Of a DNA stretch of 64,000 nucleotides, positions 19,942 through 30,705 are shown piece after piece. The position numbers and the translations under genes are program-made. The stretch is from Nannochloropsis oceanica (taxonomy: Eukaryota > Sar > Eustigmatophyceae > Eustigmatales > Monodopsidaceae). The notes under the pieces were generated by a model, which ran no database searches, was not told where the DNA came from, and saw only the letters and a list, made by a program, of their open reading frames with translations. Each line of letters starts with the position of its first letter. The stretch's first letter is position 1. The stretch is taken from the NCBI GenBank assembly GCA_004519485.1, contig CP038122.1:62001-126000 (forward strand). Direction: 5' to 3'.

Positions 19942-21390
19942 ATGACTCAGCACGATGACAGCAGAGGCAACGACAGCGTCGATGGTGGCACAAATATTGG
20001 GCCGACCGCAGATGGTGAAATTTTACCGCTGTCCTCTAGGGATTTGGAATCGTTCATCAATGACGGCTACGTCCTTCTTAAGCGAGCATTTGACCCGGCA
20101 GTTGCTGCGGCGTGCCGAGATGAAATTTGGCGGGTGATGGAGGAGGAGACAAGGACGAGAAAAGGCCGTACTACCAGTGAAAACAATGATGCTACATCGA
20201 CAACGAATATTACGCCCACCCTTTCCTCCTCCACCCCCTCGTCCTTGGCACCACCAGCAGCAGCAGCTGCACCAAAACCACCAACACCGAGCTGCACCGT
20301 TATCTCTCGAGACGATCCTTCCACCTGGCCGACCAAATTCCCTATCACACGTATTTATCGATCTGAAGACGGCTCTCCTTGGTCGAATGTCTTCACTGCT
20401 CGCTTACACAAGGCCGTCGATCAATTGTGCGGTGGCCCGGGGAGCTGGGAGTCATTTGGATGTGGCTGGTGGATGATAACTTTCCCGAGGGGCTCCAGCG
20501 GAGAGGAAGGTACGAACGAGGGAGAGAGGGAGGACTATTCTTCTCCCTCTTCATGTTCCATACAGAGCTCTTCCGCTCCTCCGTCACCTTCTTCGTCCTT
20601 CTACCCTCCCCACCCCTGGCGACTGGACGGGCACTGGCACATAGATGGCCAATACCGCCACCGATGCATCCACACCCAACAAGTCGGCCTCGTCCCCATC
20701 TTCCTCTTTTCAGATATCAGACGAGGAGGAGGTGGGACGGCGTTGTGTCAAGGCTCGCATAAGTATATAGCAAGGTTGTTGAGGGAGGCTGGCCCCCAGG
20801 GGATGGATGCACTCGAAGTGATCAGGAAGGGCCAGGCGTGGGTGAAGGAAAGGACGGAGGAAGGAAAGGAGGCAGTTGAGAGGTGTAGAGTGGTGGAGAC
20901 GGTGGGAGAGGCCGGTGATGTCATGTTCACGCACCCATTTTTGTTGCATGGACGGAGTGCGAATTGTGCGAAGGTATCGAGGGAGGGAGGGAGGGAGGGA
21001 GGGAGGGAGCAAGGGGTGAGGTTTATGTGTCATCCCAGTGTAAGCTTGACAAGAGTTCCGAGGGTAGGGGGGAGGGAGGAAGAAAATAAGCAAGGGATGA
21101 GTGTGGTGGAGAGGGCGATTGTGGCGGGGTGGGAGGGGAAGGAAGACGGGAGAGAGATGTTTTTGCACGATGAATGTTTGGCTGCGACTGAGGGCTGGGA
21201 AGAGAGGAAAAGAAGACGACAAGCACAGGGCAGGAAGCAAAAGAGAAGACTTAAAGAGGGAGGCGGGGAAGGCAACAACGACGAGGAAGCCCTGGAAGCA
21301 TTGCCCGTGGGGGTTGATGCAAATGTGATGTCAGTGATGGGGATGACGGGCTTTGGTAGAGGTGGAAGGAAGAAGAGACTGCAGAGTTGA
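19942..21390 (+). CDS. Phytanoyl-CoA dioxygenase (PhyH)-family 2-oxoglutarate/Fe(II) oxygenase
   Basis: Single exon, 482 aa. N-terminal LESFINDGYVLLKRAFDP is the standard opening of PhyH-type oxygenases (cupin fold). The iron triad is visible as HWHID (H-x-D), with the distal His in FTHPFLLHGRSAN; the Arg three residues later in HGRS is suited to bind 2-oxoglutarate. GGGGTALCQGSHK is the conserved loop between them. Members hydroxylate small molecules such as phytanoyl-CoA, halogenated metabolites or modified lipids; the substrate cannot be predicted. Low-complexity insertions (Ser/Pro before the H-x-[10 protein letters not shown] after the distal His) come from simple repeats. The C-terminal 100 residues are basic and poorly conserved. 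The gene is convergent with SUV3, with 307 bp between stops. Confidence 0.85.
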   Translation: MTQHDDSRGNDSVDGGTNIGPTADGEILPLSSRDLESFINDGYVLLKRAFDPAVAAACRDEIWRVMEEETRTRKGRTTSENNDATSTTNITPTLSSSTPSSLAPPAAAAAPKPPTPSCTVISRDDPSTWPTKFPITRIYRSEDGSPWSNVFTARLHKAVDQLCGGPGSWESFGCGWWMITFPRGSSGEEGTNEGEREDYSSPSSCSIQSSSAPPSPSSSFYPPHPWRLDGHWHIDGQYRHRCIHTQQVGLVPIFLFSDIRRGGGGTALCQGSHKYIARLLREAGPQGMDALEVIRKGQAWVKERTEEGKEAVERCRVVETVGEAGDVMFTHPFLLHGRSANCAKVSREGGREGGREQGVRFMCHPSVSLTRVPRVGGREEENKQGMSVVERAIVAGWEGKEDGREMFLHDECLAATEGWEERKRRRQAQGRKQKRRLKEGGGEGNNDEEALEALPVGVDANVMSVMGMTGFGRGGRKKRLQS

Positions 21391-21418
21391 GAAGAAAGAG
21401 ACCAACAGCAACAACAAT

Positions 21419-21451
21419 TGTAGCAGCAGCGACAACAGCAGCGGCAGCAGC

Positions 21452-21483
<32 letters not shown>
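21419..21483. repeat. CAG/CGACAG triplet repeat in 3' intergenic region
   Basis: A run of AGC triplets interrupted by GAC and GGC units, about 65 bp, lies just after the PhyH-like stop codon. It is outside both genes (the SUV3 stop is at 21698). Confidence 0.9.
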
Positions 21484-21484
<1 letters not shown>

Positions 21485-21697
21485 CATGCATGTAATTTTC
21501 TAACGAAATGTCATATAAGATGAAAAATCAAACACAAATACGAGTAGATAAAATGCCCTAAATCAGCAGTAAGAATATTCACGCGAGAAATGTCAAAGCT
21601 AAAATTTATCTTTACCGGGTGGTTAACTTTGGTATGATCTAAAATCTTCTTATATCCCTACCCACTTATATACACTTCCCTTCTTCCCTCCCTTAAT

Positions 21698-24148
21698 CTA
21701 TCTCTTTTCACCTCCCTTTCTCCATCGTCCGGACGGCGCCCCCCGTTGCCTGGATGACCCCATCCTCCCCCCCTCCCTGTCTCCTTCCTTTCCTCCGCCT
21801 CTTTTTTTCCCCACCAGCATGAACTCCTTGGGCTTCAGCTTCTTCAAGCCCTCCTCGATCAATTCACTGCATCGTTCCGCAGCCTCCTCCGCGTCCTCTA
21901 TTTCTATAAAAATGTCCTCGCCAAATCTCAGGCCTAGCCATAAATACACATCGACCACCGCATGAATTTCTTCCAAGTGCTTGAGTTCCAACGGTGTGAC
22001 AGGTACTTTTTCCCAGTGTACATTCACACCCAATTTAACTTCTTTTTTGTGTTGGTACTGCCGGGCGAAAAAACGAAGGTAAGACATAAGCTCGGCTTGC
22101 TTGGTGTCCACAGGGGCGATACAGAAGGTGAAGCGGTCTTTGAAATTCAGGGGTATTTCTTCGATGAGTCTCGCAACCCCGAGCATGTCAGTAAGGTCAC
22201 ACAGGAAATAAAGGTCCTGGGCCCGGGAGCCGAGGGTAGACGCGGCGTGGACAAATAATTTGAGCAAGACAGTGAATTCTGTGTAGCTACTCGGGGTTCC
22301 TCCTCCTCTTTCTTCCTCCCTCCTTCCTTCACCGCCTTGCCGTTTCTCTTCCCAAGCCATCGCATAATCTTCTTCGGTCTCTCTTATCTTCAATCCATTG
22401 GCTTTGGCGAACATCAGCAACTGTTCTTTGGAGGGCTTTAGGCCCGCCGACTCGATCACGTCGTGCTCCGCTTTCAATGCGCGGGAGATGATGCGGACGT
22501 CTCCGCCTTCCCGGCCTGCAACTGTTCCTATCTGATGACGGGGGGAGGAATAAAGAAACAAGGGAAAGGGATTGAGGGAAAATATGTATCCGCAACTAAT
22601 CCTTTCTCTTTCGACTTAATTTCATTATTTTTGGTGTGACATACCTCGTACTTTCCCTTAAATCGGCCGGCCCTCCCAGCGATTTGCTTGATCTCTGCAT
22701 GGGTCAATTGACGATTGGTTTTGCCGTCATACTTTTCAAGAGAGGAGAAGATAATTCGGCCGATGGAAAGATTAAGGCCCATGCCTAGGAGGAGGAGGGT
22801 GATTGAAAGAGGGAAAGAGAGCAGAGGAAAGAGATTAAATAATGGAGAAAGATATATCTCGCAAAGAGGCGATCAAATGGCCGTAATAACGACATATATT
22901 TATATCGAAAAAGAACTGACAAACCCTCAATCCCTCCTCCCTTCCTCCCTCCGTGCTTCTCGCTCACCGATCGCATCACTCGCCACCAGCACATTCCACC
23001 CACTCCCCTCCTCATTGAAAAGCCGTGCCTGCTCCCTCCTGGCCTCCGGGGGCAATCCCCCATACACAATGCAACACTTCATCCTCGGAAATGTCGCAAC
23101 CTCAATCTCATTCTTCAGCTGAAAGAGCCTCTTCCGACTAAACGCCACCACGCAGTCACCAGGCCTTATCTCTGCCCAACTCCCCACAGCTTCTCTTTGT
23201 GGTTGCAGAGGGCTTAAGCGTTCATATTTGCGGACTTCCACAATATCTCCCAATTCATTCGCAAGCTCGTGCACAATCTCAACAAAGGCAGGTGAGCCAC
23301 ACAAGTGCAGCTCCACGGCAGGTAAGCCTAAGATGGCCCTTGTCCAGGCCCAGCCTCTCTGTAGGGACGGAGAGAGGAGGGAGGGGTGGAGGGAGGGATT
23401 AACAAAATAAAAATGACAACTGCATGTACGCACAGAGGAGCAACAATCACCGCTAGAGAAAATTTGGACGTACCTCTTTGTCTCCCAATAACTGGCACTC
23501 ATCCACCACAGCCACGTCATACACCCTTGTTATGTCTGCCATCTCGACTGTGCAGCTCACGTGCCGACTCCCTTCAATCTCCTTCACTTCCTGTCCCGTC
23601 CACAGCTCGCAGAGCACACCATTCATATTTAACTTCTCATACACCTCCCACGCGAGCAACCGCAAGGGACCGCAATAGATGCCACTTGCCGCAGCCTGCA
23701 ACCGTTCGAGTGCCTCGTGCGTCTTGCCTGCGTTGGTCGGCCCGACGTGCAAAATCAAGCTCCGCTTGAGCTTTCGGGCTTGAGAGTACCAATCGTGTGG
23801 GGCACCAAAATCAGCGTAAGGGTCAGACATTTGCTCTAGATCCTGCCCAGCATCTCTACCACGCCTTTGACGACGGTCGCGGTCCGCTTTGGCCGCTCCT
23901 TTTGCTCTGGCAGCGGCTCCGGCTGCGGCGGCAACGGCGGCAGGAGTCCTGCGATACGCGCGCTGCTGATGATGGCTAGGGCATTGCATGTTCTCTTGGC
24001 TTGCTGCTTTCATTGTTGGGCTTATCAAGGCAGCCGTATAGAAGCAGGGGTGGCTGCAAGACGATGACGATAGCAAGGAGCATCTTCTCACGCGGGTCTT
24101 TCCCAGCCTTCGGTAGCCGTAAAGTCTCCACGGCAAGCACCGCAGCAT
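21698..24148 (-). CDS. SUPV3L1: Mitochondrial ATP-dependent RNA helicase SUV3
   Basis: Four exons on the minus strand: 24148-23474, 23358-22968, 22784-22645 and 22531-21698; about 679 aa. SUV3 unwinds RNA for the mitochondrial degradosome. Motifs: HVGPTNAGKTHEAL (Walker A), VVDECQLLGDKE (DExx box variant DECQ), then RGWAWTRAILGL across the first junction, CVVAFSRKRLFQLK, VASDAIGMGLNLSIGRIIF across the second junction (motif V) and IKQIAGRAGRF (motif VI). All junctions restore family sequence. The start at 24148 gives an Arg-rich, acid-free presequence (MLRCLPWRLYGYRRLG...) suited to mitochondrial import. An earlier in-frame ATG at 24283 would add 45 residues. The C-terminal part keeps the helical SUV3 domain (LYFLCDLTDMLGVARLIEEIPL). 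It ends with a repeat-derived Gly/Glu/Arg tail. Confidence 0.92.
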
Positions 24149-24452
24149 GGCTAAGCCTACGAATGAGATTGTTGGGGAGTAGTAGTGAGCGAACGCTGTC
24201 GTTGTGGTATATAGTGGAGCGAAGCAGAGGAGTGTAGTTGACGACTTTTCCTGATGGGCCGGGGAGGTTGTCGTCAATCGCATTATCAACAATGTAAACC
24301 CCCCCCATCAATCATTACCAGAGGAATTATTGCAACAAGACAAGCGAGCCCATCTGAATCTCATTTTTTAAAGTCCTCTTCTTCTGCCAATTGCCTACCT
24401 ATAACAAAGCATCTACTCTACTTCTCCCCCTCCCCTCCCCTTTCTGCGCCCT

Positions 24453-27400
24453 CTACTTCACACTCAATTTTCCAATGTCTGGCAAACCAGCCCCTTCCGC
24501 TGGCCTCGAAAATCTCCCCCTCGGCGTCTTCTCCACTATCGTGAGTGCTCCTGCACCAGTTGTCACCGATCCATTGCCCCCGCCCTCCGCCCCTCCCTCC
24601 TCTTCCCCATCCTCATCCCCCATCCTCACAACCGGGAATCGACCCATGGCGTCCTTCTCCCAGCTCTTGCTCCCTTCCACCAGGCCCGCCAACAGCGGCA
24701 CCAACTGCTCTATCTGCACACGGATTTGGGCCGTACTGTCTCTCTCGCGCACCGTGACGTCTTGGCTCGACAGGGTTTCATAATCAATCGTCACCCCAAA
24801 CGGACACCCTATCTCATCCGCCCGCGAATACCGCCGGCCTACACTCACTCCCGTCGTGTCAGAGCGATTACTCAAGCCCGCCTCCGTCAACAACGACACA
24901 ATTTTCTCCGTATAAGGCGCAAACTCCGGTTTGTTTAGAAGGGGGTAGACGCCTACCTTGATGGGCGCCACGCGGGGCACGAAGGCCATAACACATCTGT
25001 TCTCATCCGCCTTGCGCTGGGTAAACGAGTGCTCCATCAGGGAGTATAACACACGGCCGATCCCGAAGCTCGGTTCGATCACACTCGGCATGTACTTCAC
25101 CTCCTGAACCATCTTCTTCACCTTCGTCCAGCTCACCATCCCCCTCTCAATCTTGCACCCTTCCAGAATCGTGCTTCCCTCCTCCTCCAACCGCTTCTGA
25201 AACTGATCCACCCCCTCGCCCCCCTCCTCCGTCAAGGCCTCAAGAGCAGCCATAACCTTCTTCTGCTCCTGCTTAAATGTCTTGCCAATCACGGCCTTTT
25301 CGGCCTTCATGACCCACACCTCCTCCTCTCTCGGCTCCGGCAGAGTGTATGAGGCCACCAGGGGCACCTTGCTCTTCTTCGAGTGCACCATTAAATCGTA
25401 GCAGGCCCGGTCCGCGTGCCCCACGCACTCCACCCACCCATAGCTAGACTTGATCTCCAAGTCCCAGCAGTCCGCGGCGTAGTGCGCCATCTCCGTTTTG
25501 AGGTGCTGCCGGAACCGCAGCCGCCCTCCATCCATCCCGATCTTCAACATGAATAGCCACGTCTTGGCCATGAAATACCCGAGCGTCTCATTGTTCACCA
25601 CCCCCTCCCTCACGGCGTCCCCAATCGTCATCACCTTCGTCTTGCCCGACCCCAACTGGTCTTCATTCGGGAACAACACCAGCTCCGTGGTAGCCAGAGA
25701 GGCGAACTTGAGGTGTTTCTTGTCCATGGGGTTAACAAAGTGCTCGATCTCGGCCATGCAGAACTCCCGGACTCGCAGCAGGCCCGCGCGGGGAGAGATC
25801 TCATTACGGAAGCCGAGGCCGATCTGGGCCGCGGCGAATGGCATGCGGCCTACGGTGCACGAGGGGAGGGAGGGAGGGAGGGAGGGAGGGAGGGGGGGAG
25901 GGAGGATCATTCGGTTGTTTTGTCCGTGCCGGCGGTCCTTGGCACGCTTAGGGGAAAAGAGGGAGGCAGACTGGAGGCGGGGGAGGGAGGCAGGGACGGA
26001 AGGACGTACCAGAATTATACTCGAGCAAGCGCCGGAAGTTCACGAAGAGGCCTTGCGCCGTCTCCGGGCGCAGGTAGCCCGTGGCGATCCCCTCGGGTCC
26101 GATCGAGGTTTTGAACATTAGGTTGAAGGCGAAGGGGAAGGTGAGCGGATTCCCGGTGCTAGGGCTGTTGATGCCGTATTTCTGGGTTAGGGAAATCAGG
26201 GAGGGAGGGAGGGAGGGGGGTAGGGGGGAAAGGGTGAGGTAATGAATGAGGTGGAGGTGGAGGAAGAGCCCGACTGGGGGAGGAAAGTGAGGAAGGAGGG
26301 CGCAAGCCCCTCCGGCGCGAGAGACAGGGGGAGGGAGAAGGACGTTGGGGTCAGTGTTGGTGTTGACGTGTGTGTGTGCGTGCTCAGTTGTAAGGTCGTT
26401 CGTTCAGAGGCCATCGCGAGGATGCCGTCAGTCAACGTCAGGTGTTTGGGCCCCTCGGGAGCCGCTCGTCATGGCACTCTCACACATATGCACTAGGCTA
26501 GAAATAGCATACATATGTACAGACGTATAGGTATGCGAGAATACATGCAGAGACATGAGGTTGAGAAAAACTATTATCTTTTGCGGGGTTCACGTGGAAA
26601 GAATAATATGTCCTCTCTCCCTCTCTCCCTCCCTCTCCTTCTGCACCTGAAATAGAGCATGCAATTCTTCAGGGGTGTATGCATCAGCCTGCCGCTGCAC
26701 GCGTCGGTGCTCCTCTTGTTTGCCCCTCGGCATGGTGGGGTTGGTCTCGAGGAACTTGTCGATGAAGTCCTCCAGTAGCTTGTCCGCCCGGTGGCACTCG
26801 CCGGAAACCTCGTCCTTGACCTAGAGAAGGGGGCAAGGGAGGGGAAGAGGGAAGGACAAAGGAGAGAAAGGAGTGATTTGAGCATGCGGTAAGCAGCGCA
26901 TCCCTAATTACTGTACTTCTAGAACGCACAAGACTCGCAGGCGTGTTGCCTTACTGTATTTTAAAAATATGCCTTACCAAAAGCGCCTCCATACTCCCAT
27001 CCCTCCCTCATTCTCTCCTTCCTTACCATCAGGTCCTTCCCTCCCTCATTCTCTCCTTCCTTACCATCAGGTCCGTAAACTTGTCCACATGACCACTAGT
27101 CTTCAACACCACCTCGGGTGTCAAGCACGTGCATTCCATCTCGAGCATGTTCTCTTCCAGCACAAAATGCTGCCGCCACACATCTAAGATGTTCGCTTTC
27201 AAAGCACACGACGCCGGCCCAAGGTCAAATAAACCCCCCACACCCCCATGAATCTCAAAAGCTGATACCACAAACATCTTCCGCTTGACCAAGTCATCGA
27301 ACGCGGTGCGATTGAAAGGCTTTTCGGTGCTTGTCCCCTCCGCAGCCTTACGGGCAACGTCGAGTTCGGCACGCAACGCCAGCAACTTCGCGACTTCCGG

Positions 27401-27523
27401 CTCCAAGACCTCGGGTTTCGCCCCCTCTTTTTTCAACGTTTTGACTACCCCGCCTTGCTTTGTCACAGCCGCAGCCAGGGCGTCCACGTCGACGGCGACA
27501 TGTGTAGTTCTGGGCTCCGTCAT
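24453..27523 (-). CDS. GARS1: Glycyl-tRNA synthetase, eukaryotic alpha2 type
   Basis: Four exons on the minus strand: 27523-27065, 26820-26647, 26181-26010 and 25849-24453; 733 aa from this start. A WHEP-like N-terminal helical hairpin comes first ([20 protein letters not shown], residues about 20-60). The class II catalytic core follows: [15 protein letters not shown] (motif 1 region), [15 protein letters not shown] and [20 protein letters not shown] (motif 2), and [13 protein letters not shown] (motif 3). The anticodon-binding domain starts at [11 protein letters not shown] and ends near DVTVRERDS. All three junctions are phase-consistent (DLM/VKDE, LFQ/KYGI, NSG/RMPF). A second ATG at 27646 is in frame and would add 41 mostly uncharged/basic residues, a plausible mitochondrial presequence; one gene often serves cytosol and organelle. 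The C-terminal tail of about 70 residues is repeat-rich and not part of the core. Confidence 0.95.
27000..27074. repeat. 38-bp tandem duplication carrying the GARS exon-1 splice donor
   Basis: A 37-bp block at 27000-27036 is repeated at 27038-27074. Both copies include ACCATCAGGTCC, that is, the last exon bases and the GTAAGG donor on the minus strand. Only the copy at 27065/27064 keeps the frame into exon 2. Confidence 0.9.
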
Positions 27524-28265
27524 GATGATAATGGTGCTTGCAGGGAGAAGGAGATGCCCCGGATCCTGCTGGCTTTTCTGTGTCGTGGGAGGGACCTGAG
27601 TTAGCGACAAAATAGGGTAGCGACGAAGTGGGGGATGAGGTTGCATGTGAGCTGTGCCTGCGAGTCATGAATGCGTGTTCGGGGACGAGGGCTTCCGCAA
27701 GCCACAAGTCTTCAATTCCGTTGATTATTATTTCAACAGACAGCGAGCGTCTCAACATTTGATGCCGCTGCTAGCCCTTAGCTACCTGATCCATTCCGGC
27801 TAAGTCGTTCGTAACACCCGTACTGTTGTCCCATGTAAAATTTGCCCGAATCGAGATAAGCTCGGGAGGGAGGGGATGGTGGCGGCTGAGCCAAAGGTCC
27901 GTTTTGGTAGGGGAGAGCCTGAAACAGAGCCCCAGCCGGTGGAGAGTGGAGAGCGGATGCCATGGGCATGTTTTGCTGCGTGACCTGTGGGCCAAGATAG
28001 AGCGCCCACGCATCTTTGTGCTTGCAATAAACTTTTTGCTTAGTCTGTAGTGCATATCGGAGGCTGCGTGGCAAGTGTTTGAGTGGTTTTTGCACAGGCG
28101 GCGGACGAAACTCCTACACCTCGCAGGCACCTCAATGCACACTTGCGCATTCTACCATCGCAGCGATCTTCTCCCTGAACACGCACAATCCCTACACAAT
28201 CTTAGATCTCGCCTTGAAAGGGCAACTCCAATTCCTCCCGTCAACCTTTTACAACAGAGACAAGG
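27524..28265. other. Upstream region between GARS and the next plus-strand gene
   Basis: This includes the alternative GARS N-terminal extension (to 27646). An open minus-strand frame runs from about 28115 to 27778 (coding PRSLRYALQTKQKVYCKHKD and a C-terminal GCYERLSRNGSGS). It has no ATG near its start, but a possible acceptor TGTAG lies just upstream. It may be an exon of an unrecognised small gene; I could not complete it. Confidence 0.3.
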
Positions 28266-29138
28266 ATGAGCACCGCCGGGAAACGCGCCTTGACGTCTTT
28301 GAAAGACTTCACCCACGCACCCAACAGCAGCGCTGCTCTGGAAAAGTTACTGTATGGCGAAGGTGTCAATTACGATGGCCTCCGGTACGTTTTCTTGTGT
28401 GTCCTTGGTCGAGCGAGCGAAGCGTGATGTGGAATAGGGCCTATGCTGCCGAGCTTCCATGCGCCTGTGCCCGCGTTTTAGATCCCCCAGGCACAAGTTT
28501 ATTCTGAATTTCGTATTTCTTCACCACCTTAAGTTCACATACACTCATTCATGCAATTCAACCTCATGTAATCGCACGAAATCCATCCATTTACAGCAAA
28601 ATGCTGAAGAATATTGGCGAGGAGAAGCCCGAGCGCCTCTCAAAGTCGCAAGTCACCCGCACTGTCGAGGTACGTCTATTACCATGTTTGTGAGTACGTA
28701 AATTTGAATTCATTTAAGTTTTCCCTTTCAAAATATAGAAGTCTTATACTTTTGTGCATGAAATCTCCCTTCGGCACACTCAAGGGAGAGACAGCCTTCT
28801 CACCTCTTGGCTCCTTCCAACCCTTCCCAACTCCTATATAGCGTTACTTCAAATCTGGAACTTTTACCCTCAATTCGATAAGAAGAGCAGTTGGGGTCCC
28901 TCGACAGGACGACGAGGACATGGAGGAGAAGGAGGAGGAAGAGGAAGAAGAACAGGTAATGGCAAAGAAGCCCGCGGCGAAGGCCAATACAAAGTTCTCT
29001 TTTACTGCTCCTACCAAGGGCGGCGGTAAGAAGAGAGCGAAGACAGCAGCAGCAGAATTAGCATCAGCGGAGCCAGAGAGGCAGAGTTCGGGCGTGCTTG
29101 CTTATATTTCGAACCTATTTTCACCGTCCAAGAAGTAG
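28266..29138 (+). CDS. Small basic hypothetical protein, three exons
   Basis: Exons 28266-28384, 28597-28669 and 28839-29138; 163 aa. Donors are CG/GTACGT and GAG/GTACGT; acceptors are TTTACAG and CTATATAG. The joined frame gives a compact, conserved-looking N-terminal domain: LKDFTHAPNSSAALEKLLYG, VNYDGLRKMLKNIGEEKPERL and VTRTVERYFKSGTFTLNSIRRAVG. An acidic run (EEEEEEE) follows, then a Lys/Ala-rich C-terminus ending in SNLFSPSKK. I do not recognise the family. The composition would suit a nucleic-acid or ribosome-associated factor. The middle exon is only 73 bp, so single-frame ORF searches miss this gene. Confidence 0.7.
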
Positions 29139-30705
29139 GAGAGAAAGAGAGGGAGGGAAGGAGGGAGGGAGGGAAGAAGAGAGTGTGAGGCACGAACGAT
29201 GCGGGTGTATGTGTAGATGCCGTAGAGCGGGGACCACGCGATTGATGACAAGATATACTAGGCAGCCTGAGAGAGGATGTAGTACAAAAGCAAGCGAAGG
29301 GGAAGGAAGGAAGGAAAAAAGGAAGGAGAGAGATAAGAAAGAGGAGCAGGACTGTTTGTGAAGACCGACATCACACGCATGGAGAAAGCCGTCAAAGAAT
29401 GCGCGCTCTGTCCACTGCCGCCCGGTCTCTCAAGAGAGTTGGGATATGGGTGAGGAAATGAAGAAAAGAGAGTGACTGTAAAAAGAAAATCAGAAGGCTC
29501 ACGCTGCGTACAGCCAGCAAGAGAAACAGACGACTAGACCACCAGCGACGACGATGGAAAGGGCTTGTTGCGACGCAGGGAAAGGAGGGAGAGGAAGGAC
29601 CAAAGATATGAAAAAGTATGACCATTGAATGATATAAACATAACATAGAGGAAAAAGTGCCTTGCTTAGGCGTGGCCATAGCATAGTTTGGAGTTTCTTC
29701 TCCACAGTCTCCCTTCTCTCTCCCTAACGCCCTTCCTCTCTATCGCCCTATACCATTAGTTTGTGCAGCTATTCCTCCTCTCCTCTCTCCCTTTCCTCTT
29801 ATCTTCTGACCGCTGCAGCAGCTAGTGAGTGAATGAAGGCTATTGAAAGCATTGTGAGGGCCCGTGGACATGAACTCGCAACCCGACACAAGGCCTGCCC
29901 CTCCCCCCATCTCTATCCTACAGCGATCCGGTTGATTCTGTATAAATATTTATAATATATGCAGGACAAATGGATGCCCAATATCCCCAAAAAGAATGAT
30001 GATGACATGGGCTGTGACGTGCGTGTAACCTGTAGTTTGTTTAACTCTCTTTTCAAGCTTTTCCTCTTTCACTCGCTCCTGTGTTGTGGGTGAAGCCAGA
30101 GTTGACGACAGGATTGTCTTGGGTATAGTCCAGTAGGAAGACAAGTACTGTTGAGCGAGGAAAAAGTAAGAGGAAAGAGAGCGCTTGCGACGTGCCCTTT
30201 CCCCTCCTCATTCTTCCCTTTCTCCGTCTCCGTCACTTTCTCTCTCGTAGCAGCAAATTTCACCTCCAGATCCTACTCCTCCTTCTTTTCCCCCTCGTCT
30301 CCTTCTCCTTCCTTCTTCTTCTTGTTCTTCTTGTTCTTCTTCTATCTCTTCTATCTCTTCCATTTCTTGTCGTCGCCTTTTATTCTTATTCTCTGGATGC
30401 TACCGCTGATTACTACTGCTGTCATTGCGGGTGTTGCTGATTCGCAAAAATTGAAAATAAGACCGTTATCGGCGTGCTGGCATAAGTGACAGTGCCACTG
30501 CTGCCACTGCTATTGCTGCTGGTGGTGGTGGCGACTGTTGATTGACGGCTCTTCTCTTACCATACTATTACTAATAATGTAATTTTAATTATTACATCTC
30601 ATTTTCCTTCTCCCCCCCTAAAAAGGAACACGAGAAAACCAAGAAGAATATTCAAGTCAGGAAAGACTGCACACGCCAGCCCTCCTTCCCTCTCTCCTCC
30701 CTCCT
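29139..30705. other. 1.6-kb convergent intergenic region, no gene recognised
   Basis: GGGA/GGAAGG-rich at the left, an AT-rich patch near 29938-29962 (TATAAATATTTATAATATAT), and TTCTTC/TCTTCC runs near 30280-30370. ORFs are short and repeat-driven. No tRNA seen. Confidence 0.5.

Noticed and set aside
27778-28095. 105-codon minus-strand ORF as a complete gene
   Set aside because: Its start codon would be GTG and a stop lies just upstream. It may be an exon, but no partner exon was found, so it is only noted in the gap description.
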